This document shows positions 14,085 through 26,960 of a stretch of 64,000 nucleotides of DNA, in pieces (within the stretch, counting starts at the first letter, position 1; every line of letters begins with the position of its first letter). Below the pieces are notes generated by a model. It was not told the DNA's origin. It did not search any database and saw nothing but the letters and a program-made list of their open reading frames with translations. Source of the stretch: Eonycteris spelaea (lineage: Eukaryota > Chordata > Mammalia > Chiroptera > Pteropodidae); contig PUFA01000003.1 of the NCBI GenBank assembly GCA_003508835.1, positions 17,151,501 to 17,215,500 on the forward strand. Reading direction: 5' to 3'. The translations under genes were made by a program, and so were the position numbers.

Positions 14085-14155
14085 TCATTGTTGAATCTCC
14101 AGTGACTGGCACATAGTAGGTGCTCAACAAGTACTTTTGAATTAATGAACAATAT
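14085..14155 (+). mobile_element. L2 3' end fragment
   Basis: 'tggcacatagtaggtgctcaacaagtac' followed by a TGAATTAATGAA-type tail is the typical 3' end of L2 in sense. Confidence 0.6.
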
Positions 14156-14309
14156 CCAATACAGGATTTGCTATGGAGATGGAATTATTGGTATTTTAGG
14201 AAGATTAACATCTTTAAATATTTACATCACAAAAATACACTCTGGTAGTTGGAGCCTTTAGAGCTTGTGGGGGAAAAAATAAAAAACAGAAAAGACAGGA
14301 CAGAGGCAG

Positions 14310-14475
14310 AAAGTGACACTTGTTGACATCCACTGCATGCCGAGCCGTCCACTAGGCCCTCTGCATGTGGCCTTATGAGGTAGTGATCACCATCCTGCCT
14401 CACAGATGAGGAGGAGTCTGCGCCAGGCATGGCACCATGGTAAATGGCAGCGCTGGGGTTTGGCTGGATGCCCAG
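14310..14475 (-). repeat. MIR fragment
   Basis: 'atgaggtagtgatcaccatcctgcctcacagatgagg' and the flanks before and after follow the MIR order in antisense. Confidence 0.6.
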
Positions 14476-16119
14476 GTCCAGGCTCATTTTATTCCACCCA
14501 GTGTGGCCGTCCCAGCGGGGTTTGCTCATCAACACTCACCCTCATTTCAGATGCTCTCGAGAAAAACATCTTCAGCAATTTCGCAACAAGCTTAATTTAT
14601 TTTCCAGTGATATCCAGGCAAATTTCATCCCTTCAGAGTCTCGGCTGTATAAATATAGCCAACTCGTCTCTCCCGTTGCCTCAGGCCGGCCGCAGGGCTG
14701 GGAGGACAAGTATCTTGGCAAATGTCTTCAGCCACTTCCAAAATGCACACATTCCTTAATGCTCAATGGACGCAACCCCAAGTGGCTTCTCGGGGAATCT
14801 GAAGAAAAATCAGTTTGCAAATCTGGTTAGGTGTGAGGGAGGAGAAAGGGTAGCACATAGCTGCAGCCAGTAAGCTCCCATCTCCACGCCAGGTTCACCC
14901 GGGTGACGGCCGGTCCAGGGGCTGTCAAGTCCAGGAGCACACACAGGGCCATGACAAGCACCCCAGTTCCTCTTCTCAGGGAGGGCTGCTGCGCCGTCCT
15001 TCACAGGAAGGAGGCGGAAGCCTCACGGGGACCCCGGCCGCTCGAAGCCTGTTGCCCGCTTCAGAGTACGGACAGTGGCTGCAGTCTGTCTCCCACTCCA
15101 TCTCCTGTCTCCTGGCTTTGCTTCCCTCTCAGCACATCCTTACTGCTGGCACTTCAACTTCCCCTGCTGTGCTGTGACTATTTTCTCTCTTCTCTGTTAC
15201 GACTTTTCTCCATGTCCTTTTTCCTTCTTCCTTGTATGTACCTATATAATTCCCCAACTCTTCTACTTTTTTCTTCCTTTCTGCCAATTCTAACTATATT
15301 TCTCACCTCACTGCGTCCACGAAATGTCCCTTCTACTCCCAGCGGGGCTTTTCCTGTTCTCCGCTCTGACATTGCACAAACTTATCGTTCAATGGCGGTT
15401 TTTTGCTGGTGATTTGTGCCAGGGCTCTCCGTTCTCGCACCCTCCCCACCCCCATCCCGCATCCCCCACTGACCTTTCTAGCACAGCTGCACGAGGGCGC
15501 CATAACCAAAGCTCCCTAACTTTGACTCGCTCCACCACGGTCCATTGTCTGTCCTCCTAGGGCTGGGCAGATCGACCACCCATCTGCCTCTCTCTATGGT
15601 CTTGGATGAGTTTACCAGGCAAAGGTGAGCATTCAATTTAGATTTCAACTGAATGAGCCTCCTTTGCCATAGTTGGTACATTTTTATTTCTGAAATTATG
15701 CATGCCGTACAGCTAGGTTCCTTGGGAGCATGGCATTGCTACGACCCTGAGCAGGGCTCGTGGGAAGCGGTGATTTAGTCTCACGGGCCGAGACACATGC
15801 TAGAGAAGACTGGGCGTTTGCCACCTTCTTTCATCTGGAGATAGAGGATGTAAACGATATTTAATTAAAGTCATAAATCTAGCTTGTGTTTCATTTTGGT
15901 TTTGCTGTTTCCTAAATTCAATCTAGTCTTGCTTGTTTACCGAATGCTTTGACCACTAAGCAAAAGTTCTGAAATGAATGAAGATTGTTTCCAGACCCGC
16001 TCCCGGCATGCCCCTCTCCCTTCCTGTAGCTCTGCATGCCCACAGCCCACCTCTCGCCAGCAGCGCTGCCCAGTTAGACCCCTCCACCTGAACTTCTCGG
16101 ACCTGAATGAACAGAGGAA

Positions 16120-16132
16120 CCACCAGGGGGTC
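16120..16132 (+). promoter_or_regulatory. CTCF-like motif
   Basis: CCACCAGGGGGTC matches the CTCF core with a weak 3' end. Confidence 0.3.
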
Positions 16133-16239
16133 TTGTCCAAATGCTGAGATCTTGCATTTTGAAATGCAGCTGATCCTCAGCTCTCCCCTCGAGTTGCAAG
16201 GGATTAAAATGGGTATGGCAGGAATTAACACATAAGGAT

Positions 16240-16410
16240 CTAGACGGTACTTCCCAGTCTGGGCCACGTGTTAGCCTTACCTGGGGAGCTTTAAACAATT
16301 CAGTGCCCAGGTTGCATCCCAAACCACTTTGTCAAAATCTCTGGAGGAGGACCCCAGGCATCAGCATTTTTTAAAGCTGCCTGGATAACCGAGACCGTGC
16401 GCTATCAAGA
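16240..16410. mobile_element. MER20-like hAT element
   Basis: It follows the order of MER20: 'cttcccagtctgggccacgtgttagccttacctggggagcttt', then 'gcatcagcattttttaaagctgcctgg'. Non-coding and diverged. Confidence 0.6.
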
Positions 16411-17304
16411 CTGAGGACCTCTACTCTCTGGTTTACACCCAGCTGAAGGGACAGAGGAAGGTGCTCTGGAGACAACTTTGCCCTATTTGCCCTGTCGGTT
16501 CTCCACTAAGTCAGGGAAAGGGCGGCTCAGGTTCACCATGCGCAGAAAATGGATTATGTGAGGTCGGTTCTAAGACGAGGTGACTTGGGGAAAGCCAGTG
16601 TCGCTGATGGCTCCTGGGCACATGAGAGCACGCTGAGAGGGCCATTGCGGGCTTGCAGAGTGGGGTATGTGGGGTGCTGCCTGAGGAGAGCCTGGCCCCC
16701 ATGGCCCTTGGACTGGTAGTTAAGAAAGACCTGAGATTTAGCACTAGCTCATTAACTACTCTCCTCATCCACTAACACCACCCCTATCCCTCCGAACATG
16801 CTGCTCTGTCTGCAGAAGGCCTTCGGTAGAGTTTACCTGAATAAGAGGCTCCAGGGACAGTGCCTGATGGGATCTGTCCAATTTCCACACCCGCCCAGGA
16901 CAGCCCTACCTCCCAACTCTAATCAGGGTATAACTTTTAGAAAATAAACATCTGTACACAAAAAAATTTATCAAGGTTTTGTTGAAAAAGAAAAAAAAAG
17001 TAGCTCAAGAGCCTAAAGGACATGCCATACTAAGTCAGGGGTTACGTGCAGGAACTACCCCACCCCACTGCACAGGAAGGATGGGGACCCATGCTGCCTG
17101 GGTACACACAGGCTGACCCAGCTTTGCACCATGGTCCTGTTCCCAAAAGGAGGCTTGTGTTTGTACACACTGGATCCAAAGACCGAAACCTAAACTAGTA
17201 AGGCCAGGCCCAGGGCAATCAAACGCCCGCTATTGCCGCCTCTGGCCTCTGCACGGGAGAAGCGACGTCCTCAGGGAGGAATCCAGCCGTAGCTGCTGGG
17301 GAAG

Positions 17305-17450
17305 GAGCCGCAGTCTGAGCATCAGGAGCTGTGTCAGTCCAGCCGTGTGTCAGCTCCCCGGGGAACTTCAGGCAGGCGGCCTCACTTCTCCAGGCTTGTG
17401 AAACGAGAACAGCACCACCTGGTTCCTGTGTCATGGGATGGCTTGAGGAA
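17305..17450 (+). repeat. MIR fragment
   Basis: 'gccgtgtgtcagctccccggggaacttcaggcaggc' with 'ctccaggcttgtgaaacgag' is a diverged MIR in sense. Confidence 0.45.
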
Positions 17451-17559
17451 GCAAGCGCAGAGATAGAAAGGAAAGCGCCTCATGAAGTAGGAAATGGTAT
17501 GTGCACAAAGCCTCCGGGCTGCGGAATTTGCAGGATCCCTCGTGCGTGGCGCATGAGCG

Positions 17560-17665
17560 TGCCTGTGTACATACGTGCGCATTAGGGCTGTGTGCGTGAG
17601 TGCACGTGTGTGTGAGTGTGTGTGTGCACACACATGTGTTTGTGCCGTGTGTGTGTGACTACTGC
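17560..17665 (+). repeat. Alternating GT/CA-rich region
   Basis: Interrupted TG/CA dinucleotides (TGTGTGTGTGCACACACATG-type core) form a Z-DNA-prone stretch. They also create the spurious His/Thr-rich frames seen on the minus strand. Confidence 0.8.
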
Positions 17666-20600
17666 ACTGGAAATAGATCCTAACCACGACACAGGTCAAA
17701 GGCAAGGTCAGCGTGCCTGGCTGGTCAGGAGGGCACCCTGGTGATGACAGATCTGGGCATGTGGGCAGCATTGGGGCGGATAATGCAGAACAACATACTT
17801 GGGAGCCAAACTGAGTCCGAGCAGCCGTGGGGCCAGGGAGGCCGCCTGCCCAGGCAGCGGCGCATGCTCCAGAGAAGCTGGAAATCAGCTCAGGCTTGGG
17901 CGGAGTGCAGCCCGAGGCGAACCATGCGAGAGCCAGGAACCTCCAGTGTGGCTTCACGTCCTGAGGAGACTGACACGTCGCCCCAGGCGGTGTGGGGACA
18001 CAGCGGAAGCAGCTGCCTGCAGACTCAGAATGTCTTCCCAAGACCTTTGTTTGAAAATGAAAAGATTTTCACTCTCCTCTTTTATAAGCCTGTTTGCCTA
18101 AATAGACAACTAGTATTCTGTATTCTTTTCCATCAGTACAGTTAGCATTCCAGAACACTGGGTGTGACCACGCCTGGGCCTGGGCCACCCACGAGGGTGC
18201 TGCGCCCAGTTCCAGGAGCAAGCCTCAGATATGGACACCTTGGAAGTTTTCCGAGCCATGGTGTGACAAGCAGTGTGTTAAGATAATTTGTCTATCACAG
18301 TGGGGAGTTGGAGGGGCACCGAGAGCCTGAAGCAGGGGAGACTGGCTGTGAGCTGACCTGTACAGGGACGCGCTGGCCAGAGAGAGAAAATACATGGATC
18401 CAGACAGAGCCTGGAAGGAAGATCTGATGGGTTAGTTATTGCTGTTGTGAGAGGTGGTGAGGCAGGGGCTCACATATCACATGGAAGGCCTCATCCACTT
18501 TAAAAGTGTCAGCAGAGAAGGTGTGCCATGCCCTCCAAAGGTCCTTCCAAAACAGCTAATATCAGAGATCAAAGGAGTCTGGCCCCAACCCTACCTGCTC
18601 CACTAGGTCCCAAGTTCAGCAGAGGGCCAGCCTCCCTGCCAGGCCTGGTTAGATTCCCATGGCTTGCAGGAGAACCAGAAAGAACAGCCCAGGATGTGGC
18701 CACAGCCGTCTCTGCCAACGATCTACAGATGGCCAAGGGAGGTGGTGCTTCTCCTGATCCCGTCCCACCCGGGCTGACCTCTGGCCCAGTGAGTCAGGGC
18801 TCTCTCAGCCACATCAGACTTGGTGGAGCTGCCAAGAAAGCTCTGAACACCTCTAATAAGAGACGGCACTCAGCAGCCGCTTACACAACGCAGCTCTGAG
18901 AAAGGCACTCTCACCTTAGCCAGCTGCGGCGGGCCCATCCTCGTTCCCTTGCCTATCTGTCTAATGACCAGGCCTCTCTGGCTTATTTCTCCTGGCTCCC
19001 CTAGGGTGTGATCACCAAGCCCATGGGCTATTCTGTCCCCATTCAGCATCCTTAGCCTGCGCAGCTGATCTCTCCTTTCAGCAGCTGTCCACCGGCTCAG
19101 AGGTCAGCAGAGCCTGCCAGGACCACGCTAATCAACATGTCCTGCGGGGTGATGTCTGCCTTGATCCTGCTGTCACTGTGATCCAGTGCAGGACAGCAGA
19201 TAGTCTGGGACTTCGTCAGATGAGGCAAACTGAAGGGAAGGTGCCAAGAGAAAGAAAGGCTTAGGATCACTCTCTGAACTGCTCTCACGGGAAGAAGGGA
19301 GTCCGTGGGCATTGTGCTGATATGATGGACAGAACTGGAACCAGCCATGGGTAATTTCCATAGATCCAAGGCTTTCTTATAATAAGAGCTGTTCACAGAG
19401 AGAATATCCTGCCCAAAGTCATGGAACCTGTCAGCAGGCACAAAATGGATTTCTTAATTATTGAGAGAGGGCAAAGAATGTCCCTTTCGTCTTTAGGTTG
19501 TAGAAATTTCTGGAAACTCTCCTTTCCTACAGTTGCATCAAGTGCAAAGTCCTAGGCAAAATTAATCAGTACAACAAATAATTGGAGAACTGTTGATCAG
19601 TTTCTTCTCCAGAGTTGCCTGTGACCTGCATCACTTGGTTGGAAGATGACATACATTAGGCATTTTAGATCCCTCCGGATGCTTAAACTGAAGAGGCTAC
19701 AGGGAGGGAGAGAGCTTTGACGCACACAATTCACAGCAGCAACTCAAGAAGCCCTCCAATCGTGGCCCCTTCCTCATGCCATGAAGTAGGAACGTGCTAG
19801 ATAGGGCCAGCTTCCCTATTGTCATGGGCATGCTTCAACTAGGAATGGTTAGGCTTTTAGAGAAAAGAGCCAGGAAAAGGGTTTCAAAATTAATACAATA
19901 GAATCAGAGACATGTTTTTCTAAATACTAGAAGACGATTGGGATCAATAGAGGAACCGAGAACTCTTCGCATTTGGCCTCTCATGCTAGCTTTGTCTTTT
20001 GTTGCCTACTGACACCCTCCCGACCCTCAGCAGGGTCCACAACTGGGAATTTCTGGCACCAGCAGGTATCATCTCAGGCATTTCCTTGGCCTGGGGTGCC
20101 TTCTCTCTCTTCCCACGTGAATGCTGGGTCCTGTCTCCAGAGCCGGAAGGTTAGGGAGGGGCTCTGTGCTCTGACAGCCGCTTGCACACCCTCTGTACTG
20201 GATGTCTGTTCACTCTCTCTCCTGCACTATCTGCAGTCAGGGCTGGACCTCTAGTTCTGCTTCTTTGGGGGTAGCCAAGACACACAGTAGGTGCTCACAA
20301 AGACATTTTTACAAGGTTGGAGCGCTGGTTGTTCAGCGCCCTTGTGGAACATTTGAAGCCTGGCTTTTTGGAGAGATGGGGTGCTGATCCAAACAGCCCT
20401 TTCTGTCCTCATTGCTGAGGAAGTAGAGATGTGGGTAGCCAAGGAGAGCGTGCACACGCCAAGCAGATAATTATGTGTTCTTGGAAGCAGGTTTTATAGA
20501 CTGGCTCAGAGCTAGCTGGGAATGGACTCTGAGGCTGCCGCCTTTAGACGGGACGTGGCTTGGGCAGGGATTTCGCCGTCCAGTTCTAACAAGTGGCCGA

Positions 20601-20810
20601 CGCGTATGGAAAGTTCTGAAAGGCATCTGTTTGGGACGAGCCCTTGTACTTCATCTGGTTTCACTAGCCATCTTTTCTTCAATTTGAGAGCGCAGAAGAG
20701 GAGAAACTAAAATCACTGAGCACTGACTATGTGCCAAGAACCAAGTCAGCGATTTCACTATCTAAGAACCTTCCTACGGTGCCCTATATAAGAAGGGAGA
20801 AACGGGGCCT

Positions 20811-20828
20811 GCGCCGCCCCTGGTGGCA
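20811..20828 (-). promoter_or_regulatory. CTCF-like motif
   Basis: The minus strand reads TGCCACCAGGGGCGGCGC, close to the CTCF core consensus. Binding is inferred only. Confidence 0.4.
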
Positions 20829-22017
20829 GAGAAGAGGGTGAAGCTGGGCATCTGAGCTTCACAGCCTGTGCTCTTTCCAGACACAACACCTTCTGTTTAC
20901 AATGCCATTTTTGCTTCATGTCGCAGCCTACCCCAAAGCCAAAATTCCCCCGTTTGAACAGGATAAACATTCCCATGGCAAAGGAACGTTGTGTTCCCAG
21001 AGAAGATGCAATCACGTTGTTCCTGCCGAGGCTACGCAGGCTTATGAAATAGAACACTGGGCTGAGCGCCTGAACTCCAGCTCAGGGCAGCCACCCCTCC
21101 CCACCTCCCAGCTGTACCGCAAGGCAATTGGAGGAACAGAAGGAGCCCAGGGAGGGGAACTGGTTTAATCTTGCAAATCTGAGGCAAGCCACCAGTTTTT
21201 CTGGGCCCTGCTTCTAGGTCCATCACAAGGTGTAGAACTTGCTTCAGAAAGCTGTGGAGAGTTACGATGATGTGAGAAACAATGCCTTTTTTGCTCTCTG
21301 CACCATGATTTCAGTCTGTAATTAGGAATATTGTCTGCATGGTGGAAAAGGAACTGCCATTTTATAAATGACTTCAGAGGATACACCTCTCGTGCAATTG
21401 TTTACTCTTCCTGTAATACATTAAACATATCTCGAAGGCTTATCATGTATCTTCTTCTGTGCAATACAAAAATCGACAAGTAAAGACCCTGTTCTTAAAG
21501 GACTCATAATATATACACATATTTTTCATAAAAAGAAATATAAAAATGTTTGAAGTTTCATGATTAGATAATAATTCCTAAAGATACCATGCTCAACTCC
21601 CACCTGTATGCTTGAGCCCATTACTAAAAACAACAAAAAAACCATTTTTCTTGATTAGATAATATATATTGCTTTTAATTGCTTTTAGATTTTAACATTT
21701 CTGAAGTCAGGATGTATCCTAAAATTTTTATTGGCAGCATTTTCTTCTTGATAATATACAAAATAATAATACATCTTATAGTTGATAACTTAGATTCAGT
21801 GAAATACATTTGGGAAAAAGGTATTTTTCAACTGGGCTTTTTAATGGGTTTCACAGCCACTGAATTGAACACAAGGTCTTTCCAGAACATGTCTGGTTCA
21901 TCCAGGGGTGATGTCACGCAGATCGTGTGTCTAGATATCTAATTGCTCTTCACTTTTCATTTGAGTGCTTGGAAGGAATCTTGTACCAACCGGTCAGGAT
22001 GCTGTATCACCTCTTGG

Positions 22018-22030
22018 CCACCAGAGGGAG
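22018..22030 (+). promoter_or_regulatory. CTCF-like motif
   Basis: CCACCAGAGGGAG is a near match to the CTCF core, in opposite orientation to the motif at 20.8 kb. Confidence 0.3.
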
Positions 22031-22454
22031 AGAGAGAGCATTGAAAAAGGACAGATTTTAAGGCTTGTTGGCTTTTACTCTTAAACCTTTCCCCACAGAC
22101 TGAAACTCACTGAAACCACCTGCAGGTTCAGAATAGAAGAAAATACCTCCCTCCAGAATTATGGCAGCATCAGGATGATGTTTTCAGACTCATGCTAAAA
22201 GTCAACTGTTTAAGTGATCTCCTGCAAATTAGGACAGGGACTAGCCATGGCAAGAGTCCTGACTCCCAAATGCAGGGCTGGTGGGCAGCCCCACACCCTT
22301 CTTAAACTCTTCGCGACTCAAGAGGCCCACGTGATTTGTGAAGCTCTCCAAAGAAGTGTTCCCACTCTAGCGGTTGCCTGCAGCTTCCTGCCATTCTTTC
22401 CATCTTCCCTTCCCTCCTTTTTTCCTTCCTTCTCTCCTTCCTTCCTCGCTTAAC

Positions 22455-24130
22455 TGTTTATTTATTGAACACCTACTATGTGCCAGGCACTATGTGAGGA
22501 GTCGAGAATACAGCAGTAAACAGAACAGAGTTCACTGTCCTCAGCATCTTAAGTGCCAGTGGAGGATAGATACTATGCAATAAATATATAAATAAATTTA
22601 TCGCTGCATGTGAGAAATGCTGTCAGGAAAACTACTGGGTCCTGAGAGCATGTGACAGGAGAACACATTTGAGGGTGGATCTGGGAAGGTTTCTCTGACA
22701 AGCAATCATTGAGACAAAGCCTAGAGGAAGAGTAGGAGTTACCCAGGTAAAGGAGGGAGAGGCCTTCCAGGCAGATGGACCAGCATTTGCAGAGGCCTGA
22801 GGTAGAAGATTACTCAGCAACTTCTAGGCACTGAAAAGAGGCCCATGTGGAGCCCAGAGACAAGGGGCAAGAGGGGCACAGGACCAACCAAAGCGTAATG
22901 GGAGCTCGCTGATGCAGAGCCTCACATGCTGTGTTGAAGGCATATTTATCTATCTGTAGCTGTTGAAGGGATTTAAGCACGGAACTAACATAAGTGGATT
23001 TGAGCATTAATATGACAACTCTGATTGCCCCATGGAGCATGGCTTAGAGGAGAAATCTGAGTAGAAGTGGGCTGTCCAATTGGGAGTTATTGGAGAAGTG
23101 ACAACAGGTGATGCCAGCTAACTAGTAACATTAGACATAAAAGTGTATTTTAGAGATAGAATTACTGATTTGGAGAATGGAAAAGAGAATATTAAGTTTG
23201 ACTCCTGAAATTTCTGAAGGAGCACCTTGGAACAGGGTGAGGACTTGTCCTGGGATATGCACCTGTGAGGGAAGAGGATAGGACTTGGGAAGGGGTTGTT
23301 ATGAGCTATTTCAGTATATTAACTTTAAGCTACTTCTAGAACATCTACATGCAACTGTAAAGTAGACCATTAAGCCTGTTATTCCAGTGCTCAAAACTGG
23401 GCTGTAAATATTAGATACAGGTGGAAGATCGAGTCATGGCGAAGAGCTGAGCTCACCTGGGTAGGAGCACAAGTGAAGAGAAGACAGCCCAGAACAAAGT
23501 TCTGCAAAACACCCGTATTTGCAGGAAAAGCCAGCCAAGAAAGTGTAAAGGAGCAGCCAGAGAGAGGACCAGTGTAACAGCTAAAGGGAGGAGAAAGTGT
23601 CCAAAGGAATGGTCAAGTCCATGGAGTACCGCTGAGCGGTCTAGTGCGATGAGGGCGGAAGCATGTTTAGATTTGCCCACATGGAGGTTTTCCAGGAAGG
23701 CCAGTCATGGTGAAAAACAGACTGGAGTGGCAAAAGAGAAAGATAAATGCCAAGAGTTTGTTTGAGGATGGCAAGCATAAATTTAACGTGAAAGTAGCCC
23801 ACCCGGTTATGCAATATTTCTCCAGCAATGCTCGGTTCCTTGACGAAAGCATGGAGAAGATGGTGGGTGGGGTTAACCTGGCTGGGATTTCACAACACAA
23901 TAATAAGAGATGCAGAGAGCGAGGAGCAAGGGTGTCGAAAGAAGGAAAATTATGAGCCATGATATTTAAGTTGGTTAAGGAGGGAAGGGGAGGGGGCTGG
24001 TAAAGGTAAAGGATTGGAGGAATCCAAGAGGTGAAAGGGCCGTGTCAGAGGACACCCTTGAGCAGGTGAGCTGGAAGTCCAGGAGGTGGTGACCAGAGGA
24101 GAGAATCAGGCTTTTGAGATTTCATAGTTT
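22455..24130 (-). mobile_element. L2-like LINE, long fragment
   Basis: It begins TTATTGAACACCTACTATGT, the complement of the L2 3' end, and continues through the 'tctctgacaagcaatcattgag' and 'ccaggcagatggacc' type stretches. The later part (after about 23290) is less certain. Confidence 0.6.
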
Positions 24131-25562
24131 TTATGATATCAGTTCCATGTGGTGATTTTCAAAATCAGTGGCCGAAAGAAGTGGTGGAGTGCGTCACTGG
24201 AGATGAAGAAGACAAGGATCTGCCAAGTCAGAGAACAGAATAACACTTTAATGTCATTGAGGTCAGTGCCAATGCCTGGACATTGAAGTTGCTGAAAATT
24301 ACTGGAGCGGAGATGAAGATTACTGTTAGGAACCCATAAAGTCTTCACTGAATGAGAGAGCGACCAGAAAGGAACACAGCAGCAAGCAGTTAGAGGGGTG
24401 GTATAAACCTCAAAGAAGATGGGTTTCTGCACAAGCAAGGCACATGGGGGTCTAGAAGCAACAGTGAATAGCAAATGTTTCTCATTCAGAGTAGAAGACG
24501 AAGTAGCCCATGGAAATGGTACTAATGCAGGTCTAGAAAGAGGACATCATCCCCTTTGGGTGATGCAGTCCTTCGGCAATGTCTGCCATGGTAAGTGTAA
24601 GGGATGCTAGCACCCACACGAGAGATCTGCAGTCACTGTCCTACAGCTTAGGGAGCCAGCATGGAGCAATAGGGAAAGCTCTAGATCATACTGAGAGGCG
24701 GCTGTGGGCAGGTCCAAAACCGCCTCTCGAAGAAACACTAAAGTAAATAACTGAGCCAGAGGAAGCCAAAGAAGAACAGCTAAGATGACTGAACGGGAAG
24801 GAGAAACGTGGCACTGTCATGGAGCAGCCAGTGTGAAGCAGGAAACTGAAGACCTTGGGAAAAGTTCTTCTACAAGCAAGTCATGGCGTAAACCTGGCCC
24901 TAGTAGTTAAGGGAAGAGGGGTCCCACACAGAGTGGGAAGGATGCCCAGCCTGGTGCACACAGCTTCCAGTAGATTATACCAGAGCTTCTTACTATTCCT
25001 GGGGAAGGAAAAAGGAGAAGGAGCTGGAAAGAGCACTGAGGGCAGAAGCAGGAGAAGGGAGACTGGAAGTCAGGAACTGTAAGCAATATGGGCTCCGTAG
25101 CAATGAAGAAAACAAGTTTCTCTTAATCCCGCTCAGCTGGAAAACCCGGTTCTATGTATACATATCAAGGGGAATAATATATGTACAGTTAACTACCACA
25201 GTAAGATAGTAAAAGGACGATATGAAAAGTGGAGAAACATATTTCCGTGATCAGAAATAAAGGAGTGACATCTAGCCCAAGTGGGCGGTCAGGAAAACCT
25301 TCACAATCAAAGTGGACTTTTTCTGTACTTGGAAGAATGGGGGGGAGTTTGAAAGTCAAAGCATACATGGGTGGAAGAATGGCCCCAGGCCCCTCTGGCA
25401 GCACCAGCCACTGAACAGTAGGTCCCATGTGTGTCAGGACAGACCTCATGCCTCCTGAGGCCCTTATCCAGCCTCAGCCAGGTCCCTGGGCCCAATTCTG
25501 ACTCACCTCTTCTTTCCCTCTTTTCCACCAGTTGTAAGATCGTTGAGTAGCCTCCCCTGGAG

Positions 25563-25710
25563 ATGTCTGACACACACGGCAGCCCTCTCCTGGCAGAGCC
25601 TCTTTCCAGCAGATACAAGCACTGTGAGTCAGAGTTCACCAGCCCTAGCTGGCCTTCCAGCCCCAGGATGCAAACCCAGCCCTGCCCTCCTGGAAATGCT
25701 TGAAGAAAAG
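25563..25710 (+). CDS. SLC14A2: SLC14A2 coding exon A: start codon and cytoplasmic N-terminus (frameshifted)
   Basis: The acceptor is a strong pyrimidine tract ending CAG at 25529-25531, then 31 bases of 5'UTR, then ATG at 25563. Translation gives MSDTHGSPLLAEPLSSRYK, matching the human N-terminus closely, which fixes the start. The frame keeps family residues to about codon 36 (FTSPSWPSSP) and then shifts: as written it hits TGA at 25701-25703, while the +1-shifted frame reads SPALLEMLEEK up to the donor GTGAGG at 25711. The exon's coding part is 148 nt, against 150 expected from the remembered human protein. That equals a net loss of 2, or an extra base plus one lost codon, near the C-run at 25661-25664. 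This part is cytoplasmic and has no membrane segment. Confidence 0.93.
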
Positions 25711-26214
25711 GTGAGGAATGTCCCTCCCAGGATGTTGAAAAGTGCTTAATTAGCCTAGTGGTCAGCTAATGACTAGACAAAGATTTTCTCAGATGCCTGG
25801 AATGGATAAGCCTCCCAGTCTTCACTGAAGGGATCTGTGTGCAATTTGGGATATATCTTCACCCTCACCAGGCAGTTTTAAGCTACCTTAACCTTTACTT
25901 CCTGCTTGCACAGAGACACACTCAGCCAGGTGAGAGTTTAGGGGCTTCTCAGTCCTTTCTTGAGCATGATTCACAGGACTATGTCTCAGTTTTTTAAAAT
26001 GCCCTTTGGATGTTTCATTCCCAATTTTTTCCTTTTAAGCTTTTCAATTAGCCTATTGCTTCTCCCCACTGTTAATGACCACCTCAAGCACAATTTTATC
26101 CAGTGTTCTCATTGCCTTTATGGAGGAGAGAATTTGTGAAGGTCTTACTCTACCATTTTCACTGATATCCTTAAGACATTTAAGTTTTGATGTAGGGAAA
26201 AGTTTGGAGAAATC

Positions 26215-26540
26215 TGTAGACCATCAATGTACAATAGAAATGTAATGTGAACCACATATGTAAATTTAAATTTCTATTAACCACATTTTTAAAAAGTAAA
26301 AGGAAGCAGGCGATATTAATTTTAATAGTATATTTTATTTAGATTAATATGTATGAATATATAATATTATTTCACTATATAACCAATATAAAGTATCAGT
26401 GAGATATTTTACACATTCTTTTTTCATACTAAGTCTTCACAATTCACTTAGAGAACATGTCAGTTCAGACGAGCCACATTTCAAGAGCTCAATAGCCATA
26501 TGTTCTATCGGCTACTGTGTTTATTGAACAGCATAGCTTT
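26215..26540. mobile_element. Old AT-rich interspersed repeat, hAT-like
   Basis: It ends with 'acgagccacatttcaagagctcaatagccatatgttctatcggctact', a recurrent mammalian DNA-transposon phrase. The family was not assigned. Confidence 0.5.
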
Positions 26541-26719
26541 AGAGCAAGGAGTCCTGACCGAGGGGTCCACAGATACAACTGAAAGAAGCTTGAACTTCGA
26601 TGGGGAAGATAATTTATTTTCATTAACCTCAGATAAACTTTAGCATTTACTTTATTAATAAATATAGGCAATGAACAATAGTCATATTAGTAGTACCTGA
26701 GACTTTTGTCATTGTCACA

Positions 26720-26960
26720 GATTGAGTTCCCCTAGGAAGCTGACTTAGAGATGGAGATTTGCATGTAAGAAGTTTACTGGGGTATGCCATTGGAGCCAAT
26801 ACTTACAGAGAAGTAAGGCAGCAGGGTTTGGCAGAAGAGGTTGGTCTGTGATGCAATCACAATAAAGGCCTCAGCTGATCTTGTGGTGAGCTCTGGCCCT
26901 GGGATGGCTCAACAGAGTTGACCTGAGTTGGAGTGACAGGGCCTCATATAGTCACTCATC
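26720..26960. repeat. Old interspersed repeat, family not named
   Basis: 'agattgagttcccctaggaagctgacttagagatgg...gtaagaagtttactgggg' resembles a recurring mammalian repeat. Assignment is uncertain. Confidence 0.35.

Larger units (their letters stand above)
1..25531. other. 5' flank or introns between untranslated SLC14A2 exons; no gene recognised
   Basis: I found no coding exon, tRNA or intact gene in this stretch. It holds old interspersed repeats, a solitary LTR and simple repeats (listed separately); the rest is unremarkable single-copy DNA, AT-rich at about 12470-13030. Open frames here are short (at most about 220 codons), lack recognisable domains and often run through repeats. In other mammals SLC14A2 has untranslated 5' exons far upstream of the first coding exon, so some may lie here, but they cannot be recognised from sequence alone. 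Confidence 0.7.

Noticed and set aside
17382..18041. 219-codon minus-strand frame
   Set aside because: Rich in His/Thr repeats produced by the GT/CA repeat at 17.56-17.67 kb; a repeat shadow.
18528..18899. 123-codon open frame with ATG and a Ser/Pro-rich product
   Set aside because: Longest upstream + strand frame, but no family match that I know and no exon signals; likely chance.
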